From the NCBI GenBank assembly GCA_021234155.1, contig JAJEKV010000052.1, forward strand, positions 991,933-1,055,932: DNA of 64,000 nucleotides, given 5' to 3'. A program made the position numbers and the translations under genes. This document shows, one piece after another, positions 44,121 through 56,250 of the stretch; position 1 is the first letter of the stretch; every line of letters starts with the position of its first letter. The notes below the pieces were generated by a model. That model searched no databases. It was given only the letters and a program-made list of their open reading frames with translations, and was not told the origin of the DNA. The DNA comes from Isoetes taiwanensis. Taxonomy: Eukaryota; Streptophyta; Lycopodiopsida; Isoetales; Isoetaceae.

Positions 44121-46617
44121 CCATGTCCTTTGTCTCCTCCTCGCTTCTGAGAATCCAAGCATTCCGGTTCACACCATGTCTCACAAACACGCCAAACCCG
44201 GGCAGCGGCGGGCTCCACCACCACGGCACCCTCGTCGTTTGTTGTATCGATATCGGCCAGGATGCTCAAGATTGCTGCTGTTCTAAAGTTACAAGAATCC
44301 CAAGAAGCTCTTATGAATGGGGTTCACCGCGTACCGACGGCCTCGGATGCGGTTCCACGGTGACCTTCAAAGCGCCCTTGCACAAGTTCAAACTTTGGAG
44401 GCCCAACTTCAAGACAAGCCGCGAGCTCTCTTACAGGCCCGTATAGATCTCAAAAGTGCGCGAGGATCGGACCCGGCCTACTTACGGATCGCTGGGCTCA
44501 ACTCCAATCCGAAATTCGGGACTTATTGGAGCAAAACAAGTCCAAAGATACTCTCGGTGACAAAGAGAAAGATATAGCTAAGCTTGGCGCCTTTGTTTCG
44601 AGCTTTGTGACAATTCGGCACTCAAGTTCAAAACCTTACCGGCGTGACACTCAAATTGCCTCTCTCGGCGGCTCGGCTCTCCACTTGGACTTCACGACTC
44701 ACATCTCTCCAAGATCGAAACTTACGAGGTGCGAAAGCAGAAAATTCTTGATGGCGGAGATTTGGGTGCCCGACTCAATGCTCTGGGCAATCCACCTCCA
44801 CAGTCCACACTTCTCATAAAGCGGGTCCGTGACCAATCCATACGTTAGAAAAGGACCACGAGGATCCGTGACCTTGAACAACGATTAAAGACGCTATTGA
44901 TCTGGCGATGAGGCCTGAGACCAAATTTGGCGGCTATATTGCCATCGTTAGCCCGGTACTGTTGATTTCCCGGTTCCATCACGCTATCACGGATTATGTG
45001 GTTGCCCGCCACCTCTTTCTTCTAAAGTGGCATGGGGCTGATGGTCCTGTGGATGTTCACTGCGCCGCTTGATTTTCTTGGATCTGGCCCGAACTCTCAA
45101 TTGAAGACAAAGGTTTATCTGTGCCCTTTTGGTCTTTGATCTCATTCATGCGATGATCCGGACTTCATCACCTTGAGCTGATCAAACCTATGGCTTACAT
45201 TTTCATGATTTCTATCCGGGTGATACGGGAGAGATTTCGGGATGGGCCACGGCGAACTTTTCGGGGTGACCCCACTCTTCAATGGTTGCCGGGATAACAA
45301 CCCCTATCACCATTTGATCATGCTTTCGGACACCTGCGCTCTTCATCAAGAGTACATGCGAGCTTGCACATCATTTACCTCTCGGCAAGCGAAGTCTTTT
45401 GCAACAAATAAGGAAGTATCTAGGACATCGAGGATCTTCCCTATGCACAAATTTATATGCAACACCTCAGCGGGTTACAATCAATTACGTGCTCTTACGG
45501 ATAGCAAGGCAGTCCCTACTGTGCAGGATAGCCCTCCTGTCAACTCTCAACTCTACGCCCTCATGCGGGATCGTTGGTGTAAAGCTCTTGATCCGGCCCT
45601 TGTCGGTGAATTCGGGAGCGGGCTCAAGAACCCAAACCCACGGGCATAGTTCCCTCTCCCTATGCTTCCACGGGTGTTCCTCCATGCCCTAGGTTTCGAC
45701 TTCTGATTGGCGTCTCCCCTTTTGGACAAAGGTCATGGATGGCCATCTTTGGATGGACTCCACCTCGGATCTCGGACCGGATCTCCGGTGGGATCCCCGT
45801 TTTGTTCGCCGCTCCCATTGGGAGGAGGGTGCCACTCTTGATAACACCACGAATTGGATCTATATTGCTAATGGCGTGGTTGGCAACGCCTGGCGATGCG
45901 CTACATGGTCTTGACACCTTCTTGCGAACGCCGCCACCTCACCGGATCCTTGATCCCACCTTCTAAAGCGGGTTTTGTCTGCTCTAAAATGCATCTTGCT
46001 CGGCTCCTTAAATCGGGCGGCGTCCCCATTTTTTTTGCAATCCGAATGCCCCGCGTCGGTGCCGCCGGCCTCGGTACCCGCTCATGGAATGTCGGTTTGT
46101 TTCTTCGGCGCCCCGCGCCCTTGAAGACATGGTGCGCTCTCATTTTTCTCATTGATGCTGATCCGCGCCCTTGGGCTCAACACTCCCTCCGCTCTTCAAA
46201 TACGCCGGGATCTCATAGGCACTTACCATAATGGTGCGGAGTCCTCACTCCGTGAGGATCACTTTGGTGATGGCTTCAGCCTTGAAACACTTCCTCCTTT
46301 TCTTCACCACGAGTGTCGTTTGGTGGGGAAGTGTTAGTCTGTGCCTCTGATACGGGACTATTCATGCATCTGACGGACCAGGTCAAGAACAAGGATCCAC
46401 GGTCGCCACGGGTCAGCCATCAAAGGCTGTGAGAAGACCAAGTAGCGGAACCCGCTTGGTCAAAACTGCGTCCGTCAACAAGAGCGCCGCTTTCGGACAA
46501 GTGGCGGCCCTCACCGCCTGCGTCGGCGTCGGCGTGATTCTAGGCACTTCAAGAGGCACCGCCAACATTCCCGCAAATCAGGCCTCCTTCGAGTCGGCCT
46601 TCTAGAGATCGGTCGAG
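44121..46617. other. GC-rich, coiled-coil-like remnants, unassigned
   Basis: Plus-strand frames at 44317-44577 ('LAQVQTLEAQLQDK', coiled-coil) and 45242-45649 (135 codons), and 45896-46231, could be parts of a gag-like gene of a GC-rich retroelement, since a possible LTR follows at 46618. None has a recognisable domain and the frames do not join. I make no functional claim. Confidence 0.3.
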
Positions 46618-46838
46618 TGTCTATATTGGGCCAAAGGCCATTGTACTATATATATGAGTAGAGCTAGCACATGAGTTTTTAGATGAGTTTTGAGTCTTGT
46701 CTCTCTTGAGTCTTCTCTCGATTTCGAGAGCTCATGTATGTTCATCATTGATATCAAGGAAGCTTATCATTTTCCTCTCATTGTTCTCTTACGTTACATT
46801 TTTCTTCTTCTTGTTCTTTTCTTGCAAATCCAGCGTGA
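46618..46838 (+). repeat. LTR-like segment, possible solo or 3' LTR
   Basis: Begins TGTCTATATTGGG and ends GCGTGACA, i.e. TG..CA. It has a TATA-like run (46647-46656) followed by a transcribed-type region with CTCTTGAGTC words and T-rich end. No second copy or target duplication was found in the window, so the call rests on layout alone. Confidence 0.3.
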
Positions 46839-46869
46839 CATAGTCCCCGGATTTCTCTGTTAGATCAAG

Positions 46870-47568
46870 GGTCCTCCTCCACGAGGGCTGTCTTGCAGGA
46901 GTTCCCGAACCAGACCCCAAACAATAACTCCCATACGTGCTCCCGGATAGCCTTGCCACGCCCCTCTAAAGCGGCGAGCTCGAAGAACTCCCACAAAGCT
47001 AGCTGACCACCCCAATACCAATCCTCCAAGGTGAGCCTGACAGCTCGCCTCCAACGGGCTGCGTCCAGAGCATGCAATGGTGACCAAAGGGCAAGTGTGC
47101 GGGGGTAGAGGAACCCACAAGAAAGGAGAAGAGTGGTGATAAACCGAGGCATAATCTAGCCGGAAGAGCACACGCACATGATCCCAAACCCGCAACACTC
47201 ACAGGAGAGAAAAGGGGATGCATGTGGGAAAGGCGGAGACCATACTTGATTGCCGGGGCAACTCCACGCACGCAGACGGCTTCCCAAATGCCACACAATG
47301 GCGAAGAGATCTGCAACAACAAGCGCCAAGCACCGGGAGAAGATGCTCCATCCGCAGAATGCTCCAAACAAACTTGAGACCAACACCTTACTATGCGGCG
47401 CCAAATCAGAATGGCCAAGCCCCCATCCTCCGGGCGGAGACACTTCCACCAAGCCACTTTAACAACCGCCCCTTCATCATCCCGCCCCACACAAAATTTG
47501 AACAATCTTATCCAAAGCCCACGTATCTTACCCTCGGGAGCTAGCATCGCAGATGTCAGTATACACAT
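46870..47568 (-). pseudogene. LINE E zf-RVT and connecting region
   Basis: The minus frame 47568-46999 contains 'GAVVKVAWWKCLRPEDGGLA', the conserved 'VAW-KVC-PK-EGGLGI' block that follows RT in plant L1 ORF2. Frame 47152-46865 carries 'RWRRAVRLTLEDWYWGGQLA' and frame 47198-46860 a related shifted reading. The zinc-binding Cys set is not clear. Confidence 0.7.
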
Positions 47569-48352
47569 GAGTGCTACAAAGTACTAACTTGGCAATAGTG
47601 ATCCTACGCCATGGACAACTTGCTACCCTTCCACCAATTGAGGTGTTTACGCGAACCCCTACAAAATCTCATCCCACACCCTCCCCATGGAAACATTCCC
47701 TCCAAAGGGAATACCCGGTGACTTAGTACACACATTACACGGAAGCACCTTCCAAGGGAATAGAGCCAAACAAGGGGGGGCTGAGTCAGTTTGGGCCCAT
47801 AATGCGGAGCACTTACCCCAATTCGGAAGAATGCCGAGGCCAAGGAGAAAGTATCCAACAAACCCTTCACATTCATAAATTCCTCTCTTACGCCACCAAG
47901 AAGAGGAAAGTGTCATCGACAAACGGTTAATAATCTGGCGGCTACCATCCCGCATCCGAAGCCCATCCACCACTCCCTCCTCCACTGCAGCCAAAAACAA
48001 GCGAGGCGATTGCCTCCGCCACAATCGTAAACAAAAAGCGGCGCTGACACACCCCTGCGCCTAAGGAGAAAAAGGCGAGGAGGGTTCACCCCGCACACCA
48101 CCGTAGCCCGTGGCTGACCTATGCGACTTCATGATCTGTCTCAGAAAAGCGTGGACCCACGACCCAATGCTAACATCATGGCGGATAAGAACTCCCAGCG
48201 GACACTATCGTAAGCTTTGGCAAAGTCAAGCTTAAGATAGGCAATGCCCTTGACTTTCTTCGGCCCAATAAAGGCCCTCATAAGTCTGCGGCAACATTAG
48301 TCAAAATGTTCCTCCCGGGGACAAACCCGGTGCACCTTACCAATGGAAGAAG

Positions 48353-48718
48353 TCAACATGGCTTCAACTTCTCTGTCGGGGCTTTCGCAATAATCTTATA
48401 CAGGGAGGACAACAAGGAGATAGGCCTCCAATCATTAATAGTAGAAGGTCGCTTAACCGCCTTAGGAATCAAGGAAATGCATGCGGTATTCAAGATCCTA
48501 TCCATTTGAGAAGACCGCGAGCAACTCAAGATACACCAGTTTTGAGACTCACCAGCCCACTCCCAATAAGTGAAAAAGAACTCCACGGGGATGCCATCCA
48601 GCCCGGGACATTTATCCTTGGCCATGCACATACTTGCATGACTAAATCCTCTGGAGAGCTCACTGCTCCAAGCTCTCACGCTGGGTGAGGTGAGAATAGA
48701 TGGCTTAATGACCCTCAA
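48353..48718 (-). pseudogene. LINE E reverse transcriptase, N-terminal part
   Basis: One frame of 121 codons with 'KDKCPGLDGIPVEFFFTYWE' (RT motif 0/1, normally 'K-PGPDG-P-EFF') and 'ACISLIPKAVKRPSTINDWR' followed by 'PISLLSSLYKIIAKA' (motif 2). RT continues at lower coordinates in other frames ('FDKVRWEFL-A'-type traces near 48240-48180). Inactive. Confidence 0.85.
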
Positions 48719-49249
48719 AACAAGCTCCTACATCTCACGCTCATAAGGAAGAGTGCATTTGTCGCGAAAAACCACGAGAAATGGGCATATGCGTACCTCT
48801 ACAAATCAGCGGGATCCTCCAAAGTCCGGCCATCGGGCAAAGCAAGGGGCGCCATAGATCTTTGCATATCGCCACGCATTTGCCCTAGCTGCTTCGAAGA
48901 ACAAGACGAACTTGTGTCCCCTCCTTCAACCCGGTAAGGGGCGCCTTCACCGCGTGCCTCCCGCACTTTAACCTGCTCGAGCAACAATATGCTGCAACCT
49001 TTGCATTCTCCCTAATGCCATCGGAAGGTTGCTGCGCAGAATCCTCTCCAACTCGATAGAGACCATGCAACTTCGGGCCGCTCTGCCGCACCGCGGCGCC
49101 TACCAAAGACCTTGGCAAAAGCGCCTCATCGGCCAAGGCGGTCACCATACCGGACATACCCCCGGAGATGAAAAGGTATGAAGCCACAACTCGGCTTTGG
49201 GCGAGAAATCCGCATCGGCTAAAGCCGGGTGTTCAAAGCGGAACTTGTC

Positions 49250-49715
49250 CTAGAGGGCGAGAGGCAAGCGCACCTCGATTAGACAAAACATGAGGGTAAT
49301 GATCAGAAATAGAAGTAGACATAATGTTACTCCTACAAGCAAAGAGGGCACACCATCCAATGCGCATGAGGAAGCATAACATCGGTCATACCTAGCATAT
49401 GCCCGCCCCCACACCAATCGCCTATTACAATAGGTGAAAGACAAGTCCCGGGGACCTCAACCAAGGCCAAATCCAGCAACAAAGCGAGAGACCACTTGGT
49501 CCCTCTCAAACCCATGCACAACTTTGTGTTCCGGAACCCAGGCGATCCTCTACTCGCTCTACCATATTGAAGTCCCCTAACAACAACCAAGCGACCTGCA
49601 ACCCACCAAGGGCTCGCAACTTATTCCGAGCTGTGGCCCATAAAGCACCCCGCTGAGAAGGCTGATTAGGGGGCATAAACATTAACAATCCCCCTCTTGC
49701 CCTCCCTCCAACCAC
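49250..49715 (-). pseudogene. LINE E endonuclease fragment
   Basis: 'VAWLLLGDFNMVERVEDRLG' (GDFN active-site motif) in the 49715-49506 frame, then in a shifted frame 'LALVEVPG', 'FTYCNRRLVWGRAYARYDRC' (the 'TW-N--R-LDR' block) and a 'SDHYP'-like trace near 49295. The N-terminal part of the domain lies at 49720-50000 in poor condition. Confidence 0.7.
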
Positions 49716-51867
49716 TTAATTATTGCCACCAGACCAAACACATGCCTCACTGCAGAGTACGTGACACGCACATCCATCCTCCAAGCAATAAGAGTACCCC
49801 CACTAGTCCGCCCTGAGGAAGAAGAAGCAATAGAGGCAAGCGCCTACCAACCATATTCATGAGCCTAAACATATCACCCACTGTGACACTTATGCTCCTG
49901 AATGCAAACAATATCGAGGATGCAAGCGCCGAGTGCCAAAGAAACACGGGCCCTCTTACTACTAGAGGACCGCACCCCGCACATTCCAACTAAGGATCGA
50001 CCTATTCATCCGGGAGGAGAAGTGTCCGCCCACATGCCTACCCACCGGGCCATCAGCCCACTCCACGAGTCATCATCTAGAGCGGAGGATTAATCACAGC
50101 AATGTGATCCACGGCTGCTCTACGTGAGATTCCACTTCCAACACATGTTGAAAGTCCCCGGGCACCTCCATAGAGTCATGGGCCACACTAGTCTCTACCT
50201 CCACCAGGGGCTGCTCCAGCCACCTCATGCTCGGACATCACGCTGCGGGACATCCCCATCGGGATCACCAGCCCCTCCCACGACCCTATCCTCGGACCTA
50301 GCCACAACCACATCATCCAGGCCCTCCCCGAGCCTGCGTAAGCACCTGCAACCCCTACCACATCACAAGCACCGGCGGGATCATCAACATGGTCGGATGG
50401 TAGCACAATAGATGGAAACATCCATGGGATCTCGAGCCATTCAAAAGCTTCAATCGGAAGAGAAAATGCGGGGACCACTACGCCTTTGGAAGAGAAGTGG
50501 GCATAGGCCGCAGCAAAGCGGCGAGCAACAACCGAGATCTTGGGGACTGCACAATAGAATGAGCCAAATATACACCCGGGCCATTAGCCATAGAAACCAA
50601 GAAATCAGGGGCACCATCGGATCGGGAGGAAAATCCACGAATCTGGAACCAACGGGATTTTAACATTTGTCAAAGAACTGGTGGACATTCTTGGGTATTA
50701 TAATCGATACAACACATAAGATTCACCCAAAGTATCCACCCCTCGACTAACCATTGCTTACGGAAGACGACCTCAAACATGATTATGAAGAAATTATTTG
50801 GTAGGAATTTTGACCCGATACACGGGCAAACCAATCCGCCTTAGATGTCAAGCAAGCCAAGAGCTAAACCTCCTCGTGTCCAATATGTAACCCGTGAAGT
50901 AACCCAATACCGCCAAATGAAACTAGATTCTCAATGGTGCGAACATGTGCGGTATGATCAATATCTATCCATGGAGTCTCTCGGAAGAGCTGCTGCGGAG
51001 TCAGCAGTGATGATCCTCCACAAATTTTAGAGCCTCTTGAACGCAGGCGGGTCCTACACTCTCCGAGCCTTGCGCTTGATCCAATCTGAAAACTCCGGCC
51101 GAGTGATGCGAGCAATAGTGTCATTGCTCGCCCGGGCGGCGCCCGACAGAGTTTGGGGCTGCCGCCCGGCATCCGAGAGGTATCCGGGGGCACCCGGGGA
51201 GGCACATCAGCTACATGCACCCTAGAAGAGGGCGCATCACCGGCAAGTGATCCCTTCCCAAGCACGGGGAAGAGGGCATCCACAGATCCGGTTCAAAGGG
51301 GGCATGCTTGATGGGATCAAGATGGAGTCTCCAAAACACAATCTTGGGGTCTCGAGAATTATATTGAGAGGAAGAGCAATCCATATACCTCTCAACCAGA
51401 AGGGGGATTCAAGAGCTCCCTCATCTCGCCACCAATTGCATGCCACTTCCTACAGCCCCCGCCTCTTCATGCATGCCGAGACCTGCGCCCTTCCCCTTTA
51501 CTGGAGGATTCTTCCTCCTCGCCATCTCCCTTGGCTTCAGCCCCAAGCCATGAGGCTCAATCGATCCCCCATCAGCCTGTCTGGCAGGAGCCATGGCATC
51601 CAAACCAGTCCGGAAATCAGCTGTTTGCGGCAACAAACCACATGCAAAACAGCTGATGCTATACAGCACCGAAAAGAGCTCGGAACAAGCTTTCCAACGA
51701 GCCTAAGCACGCCGAAATCTAACACCAGATAAGAGAGATATCGCCGATCAAAGTTTTGTCATCAGAACCCCAATCGCCCAATTCGAGTAATCCCCTCTAG
51801 AGTGAATTTTTGGAGCCATCATGCAGAGGATTCGTAACAAGCCAACTAGGAGCAAAGTTCATCATCT

Positions 51868-51995
51868 CGTCGGGGCTGGGGTTTTTTAATCCTGTCAGTA
51901 ATACGTTTGCTGCTCTCTTTTTTGTTTGGGTCCCATAGGCCGGTCGGTCTCCGTGGACGCTAAAAATCTATTCTATTCTATTCTATTCTATTCTT
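51868..51995 (+). mobile_element. 5'-truncated LINE 3' end with TATTC repeat tail
   Basis: Shares GTTTGGGTCCCATAGGCC and a following 'GGT' block with the 3' end of LINE A (15880-15915), then ends in AAAAATCTATT and about five TATTC units (51968-51995). Its orientation is plus, opposite to LINE E beside it. The short length is typical of aborted reverse transcription. Confidence 0.75.
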
Positions 51996-53092
51996 ACTCT
52001 GAAATGAATAAACAAAGCAAATATGTCCCTTATGGGAGATCTTATCTTAGACATGAAGAGATCATGGTGCTTTATAGGAAGTCCACACCACTTAAATGTC
52101 TGGGATGCAAACTCTCTAGTTGCTTTTCACTTTGGCACAATCTGAAGTAATACGATCTGTTTGCTTGAATAGTACAGCCAGCAATAGTTCACGTGAATGC
52201 CAACACTGTGCATCTTCCATTAATACTGTCAAATGCGTAAAGGTAGGCATCCTCTACTTGGATTCAAATGTTCATAATCAGTGACCAAAACCTGGAGCCT
52301 TATAGATATATCCAACAATCGTTATTATTCTGATTGGTTACTCCATATATTCAAAGAGCCAAATATACATTCCATAGTTGTAGCGAAAAATTTACCCTCC
52401 TATTTTTAAGCTGCCGGATGCTGTAACTTATCAAACTCATCAATTCGTTTCAAGAAAAGGTAAGCTGGAGAAGGTAGCATCGAATCTGGTGTCCAAATTG
52501 GTCGGAAGATACCGTAGAGGACACTGCTTACAGTCCAAATCAAATTCAAACTGGATCCAGCACTACTAAACTCCACAGACTGGGCTCACAAATCCACGAG
52601 CTGAGCCTAAAAATCCACAGCTTGGAACAAATTGAGCCGAAAACTTGCTAGTTCGTATAGAAATGTATCTGTTTGAGCCTCTTGCTTCTAGAATTTAGTT
52701 ATAATAATGCAAATCTTTCTCTAAATATGACTTAGACAGAAAAGATAGAAACATACCTGTTTTTTCTTCTCTGTCGCTCCGGTGAAGACTTTGCATTTTA
52801 CTTCTGCCTTGGTTCAGTCTCGATCCAAGATAAATCTCTTTTCTCGTCAAGAACAGAGCCCACTATCACAAATAACAGAGCAATAGAACAGAGCCCACTA
52901 TCACAAATAACAGAGCAAATTCTAAGCATCAGCTTCCATGGTTTAACGGTCCAACAGACATTTAGACATATTCGGAAGGTATGTGAGCAGCACATTGACA
53001 TCCAAATGGCGAGATGTCTTCTTTTTCTTCCCTTCAGAAAACTTTTTGACTTATCGGGCAACATTTAAAAGATTAATACGGATGCTAATAGT
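51996..53092. other. Stretch without recognised genes
   Basis: AT-rich, with short frames. Contains the 35-bp duplication at 52851-52920. Possible promoter side of the gene-like pieces that begin at 53093; no element ends identified. Confidence 0.4.
52851..52920. repeat. 35-bp tandem duplication
   Basis: GAACAGAGCCCACTATCACA begins copies at 52851 and 52886, nearly identical over 34-35 bp. Confidence 0.9.
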
Positions 53093-53831
53093 ATGGGACA
53101 ACCAAAGGGTAGTGCGGTTGAGAAAGGGCTACAAGGCATTGTTGTTAGTAAATGCCAAGTATATTATGGTTCAGTTCAAGTTGAGGACCACGCCCATCAT
53201 GTTTTGGTGATTTTTGTTTTAGAGTCTGCAAAAAATTGCAGTACCACCTCAATGGCTTCTCCTGCAATTATTGTGTTGAACTCCATGACTGGTATAACAG
53301 TGGACAGCAAACTCCTAAATATGTGAGCATTTTCTTTCAGTATATGTACCACTGCTACTTGCTTAAATCTTAGTTGCATGTTCTCATTTGTGTGTGCAGG
53401 CTTCATAAGGATGTCATCACATATCTAACCAACTCTAGCTCACGTAGAGTTGAATTATATGTGAAGAATCAAAGTGAAGAAGGAAACTATTCCGAGGTTC
53501 CACAACAACTAATGATAATGTAAGTGCGGTCTTTATGTGATGGCCTTTATGCAAGCTTTTGTGGATGCCCAAGTGAATTCTAAAAAGCATGGTGAGTTGT
53601 TCTTATATTTCACATAAATCTTTTGGGATGTTTTATTGTAGCGGATCTTAATTCTTGTGTTTGTTGCAGTTTTCATCAACATGGTTCGACAAGGATTTTG
53701 CACTTGGCAGAAGAAATGTATTAATAAAAGCCATGATTGAATATGGTTTGAGAAGAAGAGATGAGACAAAACAAGTTGTCACTTTGGGCAGAAGAGTGGT
53801 AGTTAAACTCATTCCAACTTATGGAATTTAA
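53093..53831 (+). pseudogene. Decayed spliced gene piece, unrecognised
   Basis: Exon-like frames: 53093-53322 (with 'VQVEDHAHHVLVIFVLESAK'), donor GTGAGC at 53323; 53400-53519 (with 'LHKDVITYLTNSSSRRVELY'), donor GTAAGT at 53520; and a last open frame 53671-53831 ('FDKDFALGRRNVLIKAMIEY', then 'GRRVVVKLIPTYGI' and a stop). The first two exons join in frame; the last is open in a phase that does not match the second donor, so an exon is missing or there is a frame change. The product is not known to me. Confidence 0.4.
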
Positions 53832-54002
53832 AGCTAATTGACTATTGTACTTTTGAAATTTATTTGAATAAGAAATTGTTTGCAACGCTTTTAATTTCTA
53901 TCAAGGGTTAAAAACTAGAATTAGTTTAGACTTTACTGTCTTATCCTTAGGGCTTGGTCGGGTTAGATGTATGGCTAACCTAAGCGCCTGGATTACTTAC
54001 AG

Positions 54003-54365
54003 GGCTTATTATATTTGATCTCCAAGGCATTTTGGGTTACTATTGTAAATCATCACCCCGGTGACTATAATGGCACTCAAGTGCCAATCAATTACCGATG
54101 GAGTCTTCTTTTTTGTCGTCCATTGTCGAAATCATTGTTGTACTGGTGTTCCAACCATTGGGATTTGGCTGTTTGGTCAGATCTTCCCTTGGATGTTCTG
54201 ACAGCCATTGTAGACAAGTTGTATGAGCAAGGCATACCAAGATTTAAATTCATTTATGGTGGCAATAGATGTTGGACCCTCTTCTTAGAGGCCAATGATG
54301 GGACGGACATATTTCTTTTCCCTTTGGATATTCCCTCCTCAAGTATCGAATCACGGAAATAGATG
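54003..54365 (+). pseudogene. FCP1/NLI-type HAD phosphatase-like fragment
   Basis: After an acceptor-like TTACAG at 54001 one frame starts 'LIIFDLQGILGYY', resembling HAD motif I of plant NLI-interacting-factor/FCP1-like phosphatases ('L-LDLNG-L--'), though the usual second Asp is Gln-Gly here. In the next frame 'RPLSKSLLYWCSNHWDLAVW' and the following Ser-Asp match the 'RP-----FL-WCFE-W-VAVWSS' block (motif II region). The rest (to 54361) is less similar. A frame change lies near 54045. Such enzymes dephosphorylate phosphoproteins. This copy lacks key residues and is probably a captured fragment. Confidence 0.45.
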
Positions 54366-54410
54366 TGTTATGATTCTTGACCTTCCTTTCAAATGTATCT
54401 TCAATGAGGG

Positions 54411-54758
54411 TTGCTCTTCTTTGCATACCAATTATGGCATCCAGTGCTAACTGGTGAAGACAAAGATTTGTGTTGGCTATTTTGGTGGTTTGTAGGCTTG
54501 AAGAATGCAAATGACTTTACCACTTATGTCCAAGAGCATCAATTTGATACTTCTCGTGCATACAATGACACAGTAGTGAAATGCATAAAATCTCAATATG
54601 GTGAAGACATTGATAGTTTATGGAGCTTTTGCAATAGAGGTTGCTTGCTAATTAAGAAGCCTAGCATCACGGTGTTGAAGAGATTCACAATAATAGAAGA
54701 ATCTAGTGAAGATGATGAAGGTGGGGTACAAGATGAGTGTCTTTGGTACATCGGATAG
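54411..54758 (+). CDS. Hypothetical frame, acidic C-terminus
   Basis: An open frame of 116 codons in line with the pieces to its left. Contains 'NANDFTTYVQEHQFDTSRAY', 'YGEDIDSLWSFCNRG' and an acidic end 'ESSEDDEGG'. I do not recognise it. Its first ATG is not supported by a clear context, and it may be an exon of the same decayed gene as the HAD-like piece. Confidence 0.3.
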   Translation: MLFFAYQLWHPVLTGEDKDLCWLFWWFVGLKNANDFTTYVQEHQFDTSRAYNDTVVKCIKSQYGEDIDSLWSFCNRGCLLIKKPSITVLKRFTIIEESSEDDEGGVQDECLWYIG

Positions 54759-55046
54759 CAAACAAGTCGAGGACACGGGCACATCTTAGTGTATGTATCT
54801 AACTTAGGTAATACAATTATGCTTAGATGTTGTATGTTGTAGAGCTTTTGCAATACTGTGCCGTATGTACATAACTTAGGTAATCTTTGTTAAGCTTTCA
54901 CATGATATACTAATAATTTTGTATGCATTGTAGGTGTAAGGAATGATCCACAAAACAAGTGTCAAATTCTTCAACCGGTGAAGTAGATCTTCAACCAACT
55001 GATCTAGAAGAAAGAAATCTAAGTTCCCAATATGCTGGGCGGGGGA

Positions 55047-55337
55047 CTAATCCAAGGTCGAATACCATGCTTCCACGAGCTTTGGGAAATGGTTGAGAGA
55101 ATCGATTGATTCGGATACTCGAAGCAATTTGCTAAATCTATTTGCTGGTCCAAGGTTTACTACATAATCCTTGGGGAGACCATCCTTTGCGAAGTAGTTG
55201 ATCAGCCAATAGGGTAAACCGCCTTCCAATAGCGGAGAATGCCCAACAGCAAGTGCTACTGCAAGACACATGTAAATCCAAAACCGTTGGAAGAAAGGCG
55301 TGCATGATGCAATAGTCTTTGAGATATTGTATTCCAA
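55047..55337 (-). CDS. Hypothetical frame
   Basis: Open for 96 codons on the minus strand, with a hydrophobic part ('FWIYMCLAVALAVGHSPLLE'). Not recognised. It lies downstream of the transposase-like gene read in the same direction and may be an exon remnant of it. Confidence 0.25.
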   Translation of the reverse strand: MEYNISKTIASCTPFFQRFWIYMCLAVALAVGHSPLLEGGLPYWLINYFAKDGLPKDYVVNLGPANRFSKLLRVSESIDSLNHFPKLVEAWYSTLD

Positions 55338-56250
55338 ATGACATAGTGATTAGGCCACGCTTCTTAAGTTATTAAGTGTGTACACTTTGTACTATTTGCT
55401 CCGGAAATATAATTATGTGTACCTTTTGCACTTGTCTACAATTTGAACTTCAACATGTTCCATGCTATATTTTACAAACCGGGGTAGTTCACACAAAGAG
55501 TACAAACCATCGCAAATTCAATTCAATTCAAAAAGTAACACAATACAAAGCTTCGCAAATTCAAAGCCTTCACGCAAAAGCTGCACTAGCACCTTTAACC
55601 CGTGATTTATCTTCTTCATGGGAAATTTAGCTCAATACTGAGGACTCGGCACCAATACTTCTCTATCATCCAACAACTTATATTTGTTATGGCAACTTGG
55701 CAATTTCGATAATAGTAAGGCGATATGATTTGCATCACACGCATGATGCTCATTCTTGTAATCATCAATGACCTGTTTGATCCAATACATGCTTTTCTCT
55801 AGTGCAAGCAAAGAACATAGTATGGCACATCTTCCTCATTACCGGGAAGAGCAAAAGAAGCAAAATTATCACCAAAGCGGTATCACATCATGTAACTCCT
55901 CTACCTCATTTGCAAACATTGCGGTTTCGATTCCAATTACGTACCTTCAAAGATGTGCACATGGGACTAGCTTCTTCAATGTCCACTTTCCACGGTGTTG
56001 AATAGACTCACATGCACGCCATTCAAAGTTTATCGCAGCCTTTGCAAAACAAGATAGTGGTCTAACCATCGGTAAGGTTGGGTCCTCCGGGACTTATGGA
56101 AGATACCGATTACCCGACTTTGGACACCGGAAGGGGTTGCACATCAAATGGCTTTGACCTGTCAATCTCGGCCTCCTTCACTTCCCAATACACTCTACGA
56201 ACTTGAGATTTCTTGTTTCTCAAAACAACACAGGGCATCATGAGCACCCT

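Larger units (their letters stand above)
46860..51830 (-). mobile_element. LINE E, L1-type, minus strand
   Basis: Reading leftward: a possible ORF1 region (51830-50000), endonuclease (49715-49250), a damaged stretch, RT N-terminus (48718-48353), RT palm and thumb traces (48290-47600) and zf-RVT (47568-46870). Base composition is higher in GC than LINE A or B. The 3' end abuts the LTR-like segment and shows no tail. Many stops and frame changes. Confidence 0.7.

Noticed and set aside
46618-46838. Complete LTR retrotransposon at 43.4-46.8 kb.
   Set aside because: Only one LTR-like segment is seen, no primer-binding site, and the left part contains LINE endonuclease motifs.
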